Of a stretch of 64,000 bases of DNA, positions 51,546 through 59,526 are shown one piece after another; the first letter of the stretch is position 1, and each line of letters opens with the position of its first letter. Origin of the DNA: Candidatus Ruthia magnifica str. Cm (Calyptogena magnifica) (GTDB lineage: Bacteria; Pseudomonadota; Gammaproteobacteria; PS1; Pseudothioglobaceae); NCBI RefSeq assembly GCF_000015105.1, contig NC_008610.1, positions 620,001 through 684,000 on the forward strand, written 5' to 3'. Below the pieces are notes generated by a model that made no database searches, had not been told where the DNA came from, and was given only the letters and a program-made list of their open reading frames with translations. Position numbers and translations under genes: made by a program.

Positions 51546-52321
51546 ATTGTTTCCTTTTTAAGATATGCTTTTCTCAATAGCATAATGCCAAGTGCTACCA
51601 TTGGTAGACTTAATAATTGTCCCATGGTAAGCCAACCAAAAGCCAAATAACCTAACTGCGCATCTGGCACTCTAACAAACTCAATTATAAATCTAAACAA
51701 CCCATAGAAAATCAAAAATAATGCTGAAATTGACATAGATGGATACAATTTATTACTAAATACCCAAAGAATAATAAATAAAATTAAACCCTCTAAAAAT
51801 GCTTCAAGTAATTGTGATGGATATCGACTCACACCTTGTTGTTCAATGTACATACCAAATGGACTAATCGTTGTTTTGCCCCAAAGTTCGCTATTAATAA
51901 AATTACCTATTCTACCAAAGCCTAATCCTAATGGCACAAGTGGTGCAACAAAATCCATTGTGGTAAAAAAAGCTTTGTTATATTTTCGATTAAATAAAAT
52001 CATTGCCAATAACACGCCCAAAAAACCACCATGAAAAGACATGCCACCATTCTGAATAGAAAAAATTAACAAGGGGTCGGATAAAAAATTTGGTAAATTG
52101 TAACACAACATGTAGCCCAAACGACCACCAGTAACCACACCAATTGCACCATAAAAAATTAAATCTTCAACTTGTTGTGCATTCCAGTTGTTGAGTTGCT
52201 TAATACGATAACTTGCTAATAAGTAAGCTGTAAAAAAAGCCATTAAATACATCAATCCATACCAATATATTTGTACAAAACCTAAATCTAGTGCAATTGG
52301 ATTAATAACTGGGTAAGTCAT
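51542..52321 (-). CDS. lgt: Prolipoprotein diacylglyceryl transferase
   Basis: An inner-membrane enzyme that lipidates lipoprotein signal peptides, about 259 residues with seven helices. Conserved HGGFLGV and [13 protein letters not shown] are present. I chose the ATG at 52321 ([14 protein letters not shown]); a longer frame to 52369 would lie inside the tRNA-Arg gene. Coupled to thyA as in E. coli. Confidence 0.95.
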   Translation of the reverse strand: MTYPVINPIALDLGFVQIYWYGLMYLMAFFTAYLLASYRIKQLNNWNAQQVEDLIFYGAIGVVTGGRLGYMLCYNLPNFLSDPLLIFSIQNGGMSFHGGFLGVLLAMILFNRKYNKAFFTTMDFVAPLVPLGLGFGRIGNFINSELWGKTTISPFGMYIEQQGVSRYPSQLLEAFLEGLILFIILWVFSNKLYPSMSISALFLIFYGLFRFIIEFVRVPDAQLGYLAFGWLTMGQLLSLPMVALGIMLLRKAYLKKETM

Positions 52322-52336
52322 GCTTAATACTCCTAA

Positions 52337-52413
52337 TGGTGCGCTCGAGGTGATTCGAACACCCGACATTTAGCTTCGGAGGCTAACACTCTATCCAGCT
52401 GAGCTACGAGCGC
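52337..52413 (-). tRNA. tRNA-Arg (anticodon CCG)
   Basis: A 77-nt cloverleaf with encoded CCA. Acceptor GCGCTCG/CGAGCGC, D arm GCTC/GAGT, anticodon stem TTAGC/GCTAA with loop CTCCGAA (CCG, Arg codon CGG), T arm CGGGT-GTTCGAATC-ACC(T)-type. Discriminator A. Confidence 0.95.
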
Positions 52414-52440
52414 ATAGATAAAAGTTTGTTAAAATTAACT

Positions 52441-52746
52441 CTACTCAGAGCAGAATACTGCTTGTATATTGGACATCAATTTTAAAACTTTTGCATCTTT
52501 AACCCTACACAGTATTTTATTACCATCACGCCGAGATTCGACAATATTTTTAGTTCTAAGAATGTCAATATGTTGTGAAATATTAGATTGTGAAGAGCCT
52601 ACTTTTTTTACAATTTCTAATACGGGCAATTCGTCATTCTTTAGTGCACATAAAATCTTTAAACGTAGTGGGTGTGCCATTGCCTTTAAAGCTCTTGTTG
52701 CTTTTTCAATATCTTCTCCTTTTTCTAGTAATGCTATTTCACTCAT
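52441..52746 (-). CDS. ArsR-family repressor with SqrR/BigR-type cysteine pair
   Basis: A 101-residue winged helix-turn-helix repressor. AMAHPLRLKILCALKNDELP begins the DNA-binding fold and SSQSNISQHIDILR is the recognition region. Cysteines at 33 and 99 (LKILCALK and QAVFCSE) sit 66 residues apart, the same spacing as the Cys41/Cys107 pair by which SqrR senses persulfide; a third cysteine is at 80. SqrR/BigR repressors control sulfide detoxification genes. Target genes are not evident nearby; the upstream gene on the same strand is MlaC-like. Confidence 0.85.
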   Translation of the reverse strand: MSEIALLEKGEDIEKATRALKAMAHPLRLKILCALKNDELPVLEIVKKVGSSQSNISQHIDILRTKNIVESRRDGNKILCRVKDAKVLKLMSNIQAVFCSE

Positions 52747-52774
52747 AATTAACTCTCTATTTCTTAAAAATTAA

Positions 52775-53356
52775 TTAAAGTCTACCTAACATGCCATAAA
52801 TACCATATCGCCTAACTTTGATTAATACCATCTTTTGATAATAGTTGATTAGGCTGCCATTATTAAGCACAATATCAAAAACTTGCCATTGCTTATTTTC
52901 GTTTTGATGGAATAACAAATCAAGATAAATATCACCAAATGAAGCATATCTATTAACTTTAAGTTGTACTGAAATTGAACCACCCATCATTAGCCTAGCA
53001 GATATAAATTGAAACGAGGTAGAATTTATTTGGGATAATCTTGTTAATAAAGTTGACATCATATTGTTTTTTATCCTATTGACAAAAAACCTGGTCTCTT
53101 CTTCATCCAAGCGATTATTGGTCACCAATAAAACCTCACTGGCAATGTGTTTAAAGTCAAACAATGGTGCAATTTCTTTTTCGACAAAAAAATTAAGCAT
53201 TTTTGGCGAATACGCTACCGTTGTTAACTGATTAAGCTTTATAATTGCTGTTTGTATTGCCTGAACTGGACTATTATCTTGTGCTACTTTTTCCGCAAAA
53301 GAAGTTAATGAGGTAAACATCATTAAAGCTAACAAAATTACATTTAATCTTTTCAT
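52775..53356 (-). CDS. MlaC/Ttg2D-like periplasmic protein, second copy
   Basis: About 193 residues from the ATG at 53356, preceded by a GGAGAAAAA ribosome site; a longer frame from 53386 is unlikely. Signal peptide MKRLNVILLALMMFTSLTSF. YSPKMLNFFVEKEIAPLFDF followed by a family-typical 'F....l..ll..L' region and VFDIVLNNGSLINYYQKMV fit MlaC-type phospholipid carriers. It is distinct from the murA-linked copy. Without MlaFED nearby its partner is unknown. Upstream of the SqrR-like repressor by 28 bp. Confidence 0.75.
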   Translation of the reverse strand: MKRLNVILLALMMFTSLTSFAEKVAQDNSPVQAIQTAIIKLNQLTTVAYSPKMLNFFVEKEIAPLFDFKHIASEVLLVTNNRLDEEETRFFVNRIKNNMMSTLLTRLSQINSTSFQFISARLMMGGSISVQLKVNRYASFGDIYLDLLFHQNENKQWQVFDIVLNNGSLINYYQKMVLIKVRRYGIYGMLGRL

Positions 53357-53447
53357 TTTTTCTCCATTTGTTAAAAACAAAACCAAGTAAAATTAATTAT
53401 TAATAATATTGATTTCACAGTATTATATTTAAACTTTCTATAAGCAG

Positions 53448-54800
53448 ATGATTATATCTATGACTTTCTTAAACTTTTTTAAATATTCACTATTTTTAAC
53501 TCTTTTTTGTACATTTTTTGGCATTTGTGCACCAGTATTAGCTAAAAATGATGTTGAAAAACAAAAAATAGAAGCTTTCTTTAAAGACCTAAAGACGTTT
53601 ACTGCTGTTTTTAGTAATATTAAACAGCTATACGTTGATGATGTTGATAATAAAAAATTATTTAACCATGCCATAAAAGGTATGGTCAATGGATTAGACC
53701 CACATTCAGACTATCTTGAACCTGAAGAACAAAAAAACCTACTTGAAAACGCCTTAGGAAAATTTGGTGGTCTTGGTATTATTATTGGTATGAAAAATAA
53801 GACCATTCAAGTTATTTCTCCTATTGACGATACGCCGGCTTATAAAGCCGGCATCCAAACAGGTGATTTAATTGTCAAAATTGGTGATAAGCCAGTACGT
53901 GGTATGACTTTGGAGGATGGTGTTGGGTTAATGCGTGGCAAAGCGGGTACTGACATCAAAATTACTATTGTGCGTAAAAATAAGAAACCATTTGTTGTTA
54001 ATATTACTAGAGAAATAATTACTATTATCTCAGTTAAAGGCTATTTATTGGAAAAAAATATTGGTTATATACGCATCTCTAGTTTTCAAAACCCAACAGC
54101 GAAACTACTCAAACAGACTTTTAATGACTTAGTTAAAGAAAACAATGCCCAACTTAGTTCATTAATTCTTGATTTAAGAAACAATCCAGGCGGTGTTTTG
54201 AATGGTGCAGTTGATGTATCAAATTTATTTCTTGATAAGAAGGGACTGGTGGTTTATACTAAAGGCAGAATTCCAAGTTCAAACCTCAAATTTAAAACAA
54301 AACCAGGTGACATCATGCAAGGATTGCCTATTGTTGTGCTAATCAATGAAGGCTCAGTTTCTGCATCAGAAATTGTTGCAGGCGCATTGCAAGATCATAA
54401 ACGTGCTATTATCATGGGCAGTACTTCGTTTGGAAAAGGTTCAGTACAAACTATTCTTGAACTTCAAAAGGGTTATGGACTTAAACTCACAACTGCCAGA
54501 TATTACACGCCAAATGGACGCTCTATTCAAGCTAAAGGTATTGTGCCTGACATTAAACTAAAAAACATTAGTCTAGAAAATGAAGCAGAAAAATCAGTGG
54601 TTGAGATCAAGGAAAAAGACCTTAATGGTCATTTAGAGGCTGAAAATCCTTCTGAATTATCCCCTGAGGAAATATTAAGCACCCAAAAAAAGAATAAAGA
54701 AAAACAAAACAAAACAATCATTGAAAAATTGAAAAAAGATTATTTTGTGCATGAAGCTACAAATTTATTAAAAGCTTTAACGATTTTAAACAATCAATAA
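53448..54800 (+). CDS. C-terminal processing peptidase (S41 family, CtpA/Prc-like)
   Basis: 450 residues with an N-terminal signal or anchor (about residues 10-27), a PDZ domain (GIQTGDLIVKIGDKPVRGMT) and the S41 core. The catalytic Ser/Lys dyad is seen in NEGSVSASEIVAGAL and STSFGKGSVQ. It trims or degrades proteins in the periplasm by their C termini. Start ATG 53448; an ATG at 53460 is a second option. The C terminus is lysine- and glutamate-rich. Confidence 0.93.
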   Translation: MIISMTFLNFFKYSLFLTLFCTFFGICAPVLAKNDVEKQKIEAFFKDLKTFTAVFSNIKQLYVDDVDNKKLFNHAIKGMVNGLDPHSDYLEPEEQKNLLENALGKFGGLGIIIGMKNKTIQVISPIDDTPAYKAGIQTGDLIVKIGDKPVRGMTLEDGVGLMRGKAGTDIKITIVRKNKKPFVVNITREIITIISVKGYLLEKNIGYIRISSFQNPTAKLLKQTFNDLVKENNAQLSSLILDLRNNPGGVLNGAVDVSNLFLDKKGLVVYTKGRIPSSNLKFKTKPGDIMQGLPIVVLINEGSVSASEIVAGALQDHKRAIIMGSTSFGKGSVQTILELQKGYGLKLTTARYYTPNGRSIQAKGIVPDIKLKNISLENEAEKSVVEIKEKDLNGHLEAENPSELSPEEILSTQKKNKEKQNKTIIEKLKKDYFVHEATNLLKALTILNNQ

Positions 54801-54829
54801 TAACAATTACTCTTCCGTTACAAACAAAA

Positions 54830-55435
54830 AAGTCGATTGTTTGGAAGACAATAACAGCTGTTAATTACAGTATTAAAAGCTATAAAGAAGGGGCAACTGT
54901 TGTATTACTTCTTCAAGGCAATGTAACGATAGGTTGTTGTTGATAAATACAACCTTATCACTCTTCTATACGAGTTGCTATTAGACAAGTTTTGAATATA
55001 TTATTAAGATAAGTGCCTTCTATAGGAGAGTAAACTGATTTTGAAAATAACTTAAAAAATATTAAATGTTTATTGGTTGCAACGAGGAAAATTACAACCT
55101 AGAAACGACATTAACCACGACACGCTAAAAATGAATTGGCTAATTTTATTATTTCACAAGATGTCATTCAGCCATTGGCTGTACGCAAAAATTAGGCTGT
55201 TGTCGAAGCCGCAAAAATTTCCGGTTTAAATGAAGCTTCCGTTATCATTCGTTTACTATTGACCTGATTGAAAATATTCAATACGAATCCTTGATGATAT
55301 AAATAGATCATGCTCGATCTTTTTATTACTAACAAAAGCAGCAACCTCTAAGTAAAATATGGCTTCAAAAACTGAAATTAAATCAAACGGTAATCAATAG
55401 ATGAATTAGATAATATTCTAAATCACATTAACTAA
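54830..55435 (+). pseudogene. parB: Dead parB (chromosome partition protein)
   Basis: No open frame in 54801-55431. Plus-strand pieces read GKLQPRNDINHDTLK ('..lqPn.yqpR...d...L'), ELANFIISQDVIQPLAVRKN ('eLa.SIk..GviqPlvVr'), AVVEAAKISGLNEASVIIRL ('rwrAaklagl.evPviir'), LIENIQYESLDDIN ('liENiQRedLn') and C-terminal IDELDNILNHIN. The order is that of ParB/Spo0J and the conserved GERR core is damaged. Frame shifts and stops occur between the blocks. Confidence 0.8.
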
Positions 55436-56313
55436 TCAAAACTACCGATTCTATCAAGCTTTAAAGATTCATCCCAATGCATCCAAATGCCAAATGCTTT
55501 GCCAAAAATATATGATTCTGGTACAAAACCCCAAAAACGAGAATCACTGCTACGAGCGCGATTATCACCCATCACAAAGTAATGCCCTTCTGGTACAGTT
55601 AACCTGACATCTTTAGAGTGGTAATTTGGGTTTAGTAAAATATCATGCGGATTGTTGTCTAATAATTCACGCTTATGCTTAAAGCCAGTCATGGTTGAAC
55701 CAGACTCAATACCTCGATATGTACCAATATTTTTATTGTCAATTTTTACATCATTCACATACAAGCTATCTGCACGGTAAATTATTTTATCACCTGGAAT
55801 ACCAATGACACGCTTAATAAAATCAGCACCCTGATATTTTGAATTTTTTTCATAATTAGGATACCTAAATACAACAACATCACCCCTTTTAGGCTTTGAA
55901 AACTCGATTATTTTTTTATTTAAAATTGGAATACTAACGCCATAATCAAACTTTGATACCAAAATAAAATCTCCTGTTAATAAGGTTGGCATCATTGAAT
56001 TTGAAGGAATTCTAAAAGGCTCAATAATAAAACCTCGAAACAAAAATACCAATAACAATACTGGGAAAAATTCAGCTGACCACTGTACTATTTTAGGGCG
56101 ATTTAGATACTTTTCAGATTTATTAAAACGCAGAAATAAAGAAAAATAAAGAAACCTCAAAAAAATTGATTTTTGCGCTCTATTTGTAACTGGTGTTTGT
56201 ATGTGATTAAAAAATAATTGATCAATAGTCACAATAAAAAAAGCCAATGCTAGAAATAAAGCCAAGAATGAAGAAACATCCCATGCAAAAAAATGTGAAG
56301 CGTTTTCAATTGT
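55432..56313 (-). CDS. lepB: Signal peptidase I
   Basis: About 293 residues with two N-terminal membrane helices and a periplasmic catalytic domain. Box B PSNSMMPTLLTGDFILVSKF holds the nucleophilic serine; FIKRVIGIPGDK the general-base lysine; MGDNRARSSDSRFWGFVP the last box. It cleaves signal peptides of the exported proteins in this window. I chose ATG 56313 (MTIENASHFFAW); the longer frame to 56337 would run into the palindrome. Confidence 0.94.
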   Translation of the reverse strand, partial: TIENASHFFAWDVSSFLALFLALAFFIVTIDQLFFNHIQTPVTNRAQKSIFLRFLYFSLFLRFNKSEKYLNRPKIVQWSAEFFPVLLLVFLFRGFIIEPFRIPSNSMMPTLLTGDFILVSKFDYGVSIPILNKKIIEFSKPKRGDVVVFRYPNYEKNSKYQGADFIKRVIGIPGDKIIYRADSLYVNDVKIDNKNIGTYRGIESGSTMTGFKHKRELLDNNPHDILLNPNYHSKDVRLTVPEGHYFVMGDNRARSSDSRFWGFVPESYIFGKAFGIWMHWDESLKLDRIGSFD

Positions 56314-56335
56314 CATAATAAAAATAAGCGAATTC

Positions 56336-56367
56336 AAAAAGTAATTATTATATAATAATTACTTTTT
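56336..56367. repeat. Perfect 32-bp palindrome upstream of the DsrC-like gene
   Basis: Positions 56336-56367 equal their own reverse complement without a mismatch: arms AAAAAGTAATTATTAT and ATAATAATTACTTTTT. It contains a TATAAT in each strand and lies between divergent lepB and the DsrC-like gene. It could be a dimer-binding operator over a bidirectional promoter, or a weak hairpin. Confidence 0.9.
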
Positions 56368-56384
56368 AATTTATGGAGAAAGAA

Positions 56385-56711
56385 ATGGCATTAGCTAATT
56401 TAGAAAGAGATGACCATGGTTACCTAAAAGATCTTAATGAGTGGAACGAAGACATTGCTCGTGAGTTGGCAGAAGAAGAAGGTGTCAACTTAACAGATGA
56501 TAGCTTTAAATTAATTAATTTTTTACGTAATGAATACATCAATAATAATGCCAACCAGCCTAACGAGCGTAATATAGTTAAAGGCTTAAAAGATAACTGG
56601 AAAGGCAAGTTAAAAACTAAAGAGTTATATACATTATTTCCAAAAGGCCCTGCCAAGCAAGCGGGTAAAATTGCTGGATTACCTGAAACTAAACGTAAAG
56701 GTGGTTATTAA
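56385..56711 (+). CDS. DsrC/TusE-family protein lacking the C-terminal cysteines (RspA-like)
   Basis: 108 residues from the ATG at 56385, which has GGAGAAAGAA placed as a ribosome site; an upstream ATG at 56373 overlaps that site. DDHGYLKDLNEWNEDIAREL and the C-terminal arm LFPKGPAKQAGKIAGLPETK are DsrC-family text. Redox-active DsrC carries two cysteines in this arm ('GPAKQGCKIAGLP..tGCV'); here the first position reads AGK and the last RKGGY, so both are absent. Such cysteine-less homologues (RspA group) are thought regulatory rather than sulfur carriers. A helix-turn-helix is part of the fold. Confidence 0.88.
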   Translation: MALANLERDDHGYLKDLNEWNEDIARELAEEEGVNLTDDSFKLINFLRNEYINNNANQPNERNIVKGLKDNWKGKLKTKELYTLFPKGPAKQAGKIAGLPETKRKGGY

Positions 56712-57357
56712 TCTTTAATAAAATCTGGCGTTGATACTTTTTGGCATTACTTGCTGAGCTAGCTTATCTCTTTCACAAATTCATTAAAATCTTCTAGAAC
56801 ACTTTAAGAAGTTCTTAAGCACCCTTAAACCATCATTCAAAAAATGGAGCCAGATATACTTTTCTAGTTTCATTATCCTTTCAACACTTGCTAAAAATGA
56901 ATTAACTACACCTACATTAATATCAAAAAATGATAAAATCTTGATGCTTAAATCTTAATTACACATATGATAAGTTGATTTAATCATTACATCATCATTT
57001 GCACACCAATTGAACCATCCTATTACCTTCAACTATCGTGTTAATTTACGGATTTCTTTCAATGATTTTTACAAATTTGTATATTGATTAGTCCCTTCAT
57101 ATAAACCTTTTTACCAAGTACTCCACTCCAAACTGTGTTATTTATTTTAGTGTTCGTGCATAAAATCTTACTAATTTCTTTATTAGTTGCGTCTGATAGT
57201 GATTTTGAAGGATGCTAACTAAACAATGTAAAATAATCAATATCGATGTAAACAACTTTGCGACAAAAACAAGATGACATAGCCTGGCAACAAAATCTAA
57301 TACAATCAAAATACGACATAATAAGCAAAAACAAAAGATGAGTATATTGATAGTACT
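56712..57357 (-). other. Gene-free interval with eroded coding text
   Basis: No intact gene between the DsrC-like gene and aroA. The minus strand shows stretches such as RKVVYIDIDYF, SLSDATNKEISKILCTNTKI and NNTVWSGVLGKKVYMKGLIN, broken by stops, suggesting a dead gene read toward 56712. I could not assign it. No RNA or repeat noticed. Confidence 0.3.
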
Positions 57358-58665
57358 TTATGAATTAACTAAATTAATATTCATTCCTATTTGGTTTGCA
57401 AGCTCAACAAAATTAGGAAATGAAGTTTTAACATTATCTACATCTTCAATTTCAATAATGTACTGGCATCTTAAAGAGGCAATGGCAAATGACATAGAAA
57501 TGCGGTGGTCATGATGAGATTCAATCACAATGCCTGGTTTTGAAAAAACCCCACCTTGAATCTTAATGCCATCTTCAAGCACTTCGTTTTTGATACCAAG
57601 AATGCTTAAACCGTCTGCCATCACTTGAATACGGTCAGATTCCTTAACTCTTAATTCTTTAGCGTCAGTCAGTATGGTTTCGCCCTTGGCGCAGCTTGCT
57701 GCAATAAAAATAACAGGGAGTTCATCAATGGCTAGTGACACTAATTCCTCAGGGATGCGAATACCTTTTAGCTGCTCTGATTGAATACGAATATCAGCTA
57801 ACAACTCTCCACCAATTTCACGCTCATTTGATAAGCTTAAATTAGCACCCATTAACTTCAAAATATCAATAACACCTATTCGTGTTGGGTTAATATTAAC
57901 ACCAGTAAGGGTTATATCTGCTTTTGGTGCGATTGATGCTGCCACCATAAAAAATGCAGCTGAAGATATATCACTTGGCACTTGTATTGCAAAAGCGTTT
58001 AACTGGGTACCACCTATTAAACATATTTTATTTTTATTAACATCTATCTTGTAACCAAAACCTTTTAACATGCGCTCAGTATGATCTCGTGTGGGTGCTA
58101 ATTCTTTAATGCAAGTTTCGCCTTTTGCATATAAACCTGCTAAAAGCACACAAGATTTTACTTGAGCTGAAGCCACTAGCAAATCATAATGAATACCATT
58201 TAACGCTTGTCCGCCCTTAATTTTAAGTGGTAATTTGCCATTATTACTTTCAATCATCGCACCCATTTTGGTTAAAGGATTAATAACCCTACCCATCGGA
58301 CGTTTTGAAAGTGACTCGTCTCCGCACAATTCACTATCAAATTTTTGCGCCGCTAATATGCCAGATATTAAACGAATGGAAGTGCCAGAATTACCTAAAT
58401 CAAGTGGCGTCAAAGGTTTCTTTAACCCATTAAGGCCAACACCATAAATAGTAACATTGTCACCATTGTACTCAATTTTAACCCCCATGTCTTGAAAGGC
58501 TTTTAACGTTGATAATGTGTCTTCTCCTTCTAAAAAACCACTAATTTTAGTAACACCATTAGCTAAAGAACCTAGCATAATGCTTCGATGGGAAATTGAT
58601 TTATCACCAGGAACTTTTAAACAACCAGACAATGAATTGGTTGGCTTTACAACAAATTTACTCAT
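57358..58665 (-). CDS. aroA: 3-phosphoshikimate 1-carboxyvinyltransferase (EPSP synthase)
   Basis: A 435-residue enzyme of the shikimate pathway, joining shikimate 3-phosphate and PEP. VPGDKSISHRSIMLGSLANG and LGNSGTSIRLISGILAAQ are the substrate-binding motifs. Normal length. It follows tyrA by 6 bp. In relatives cmk-rpsA follows; here a dead region does. Confidence 0.96.
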   Translation of the reverse strand: MSKFVVKPTNSLSGCLKVPGDKSISHRSIMLGSLANGVTKISGFLEGEDTLSTLKAFQDMGVKIEYNGDNVTIYGVGLNGLKKPLTPLDLGNSGTSIRLISGILAAQKFDSELCGDESLSKRPMGRVINPLTKMGAMIESNNGKLPLKIKGGQALNGIHYDLLVASAQVKSCVLLAGLYAKGETCIKELAPTRDHTERMLKGFGYKIDVNKNKICLIGGTQLNAFAIQVPSDISSAAFFMVAASIAPKADITLTGVNINPTRIGVIDILKLMGANLSLSNEREIGGELLADIRIQSEQLKGIRIPEELVSLAIDELPVIFIAASCAKGETILTDAKELRVKESDRIQVMADGLSILGIKNEVLEDGIKIQGGVFSKPGIVIESHHDHRISMSFAIASLRCQYIIEIEDVDNVKTSFPNFVELANQIGMNINLVNS

Positions 58666-58671
58666 ATTTTT

Positions 58672-59526
58672 TTAACTATCCAACCAGTTATCTCGTGCAG
58701 ATTTAGCCTCTTGAAAAAGCTTTTCCAGTGCTTGTACTTGATTATTTTTAATCAAGTTTGATATTTTTTCTAACGTTTGTTGATAGCCTTCAATGTGCTT
58801 TACAATTTCCTTAGAATTATTAATGCAAATATCACGCCACATAAGTGCATCTGATGAGGCAATACGTGAAAAATCCTTAAACCCTCCTGCCGCATAACGA
58901 CAAGCATTTGGATTGTTGCTGATTAAATAATCCATCAACCCATACACCAACATATGTGGCAAATGAGAGGTCATGGCCAGTAAATTATCATGCTTTGTAT
59001 CACTCATAATTTCTACTTTAGCACCGAGCGAACGCCATAGACTACTTAATATATCCACTGCTTGAGCATCTGCATTTTCTTCTGGCGTTAAAATAACACG
59101 TTTATGGTTAAATAATTGAGCATCAACTGCCTCAATACCGCTTTTTTCCTTGCCAGCAATTGGGTGAGCTGGGATAAACCTGGCTGGCATTTGAGAAAAT
59201 ACCAATTTAGCAATTTTTATCACACTACCCTTGGTACTACCAACATCAGAAATAATAACCGATTCATCAATATGAGGCTTAATCAATTCTAAAATAGCTT
59301 GAAAGCTATTCACTGGCGTTGCAATAATAACCATTTGCACTTGTTTTAAAGCTTGAGCAATATCTAAACTATACGCATCAATAATGTCCATTTCTTGTGC
59401 TTTCTTTAGATGTGACTCCTGCCTAGAAAAACCAATAATAGTTTTAACTTGATTAACTCGTTTTAATCCAGCTGCAAAAGAACCACCAATTAACCCAACT
59501 CCAATAATGCAAATTTTATCTATCAT
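58672..59526 (-). CDS. tyrA: Prephenate dehydrogenase
   Basis: A 284-residue NAD-dependent enzyme toward tyrosine. Rossmann fingerprint IGVGLIGGSFAAGLKR at the start; HPIAGKEKSGIEAVDAQLF and SHLPHMLVYGL carry the active-site region. No fused chorismate mutase or ACT domain. Overlaps hisC by 4 bp. Arogenate dehydrogenase is the alternative within the family. Confidence 0.92.
   Translation of the reverse strand: MIDKICIIGVGLIGGSFAAGLKRVNQVKTIIGFSRQESHLKKAQEMDIIDAYSLDIAQALKQVQMVIIATPVNSFQAILELIKPHIDESVIISDVGSTKGSVIKIAKLVFSQMPARFIPAHPIAGKEKSGIEAVDAQLFNHKRVILTPEENADAQAVDILSSLWRSLGAKVEIMSDTKHDNLLAMTSHLPHMLVYGLMDYLISNNPNACRYAAGGFKDFSRIASSDALMWRDICINNSKEIVKHIEGYQQTLEKISNLIKNNQVQALEKLFQEAKSARDNWLDS

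Noticed and set aside
53438-53689. 83-codon minus-strand frame
   Set aside because: Fully antisense to the start of the well-supported Ctp protease gene.
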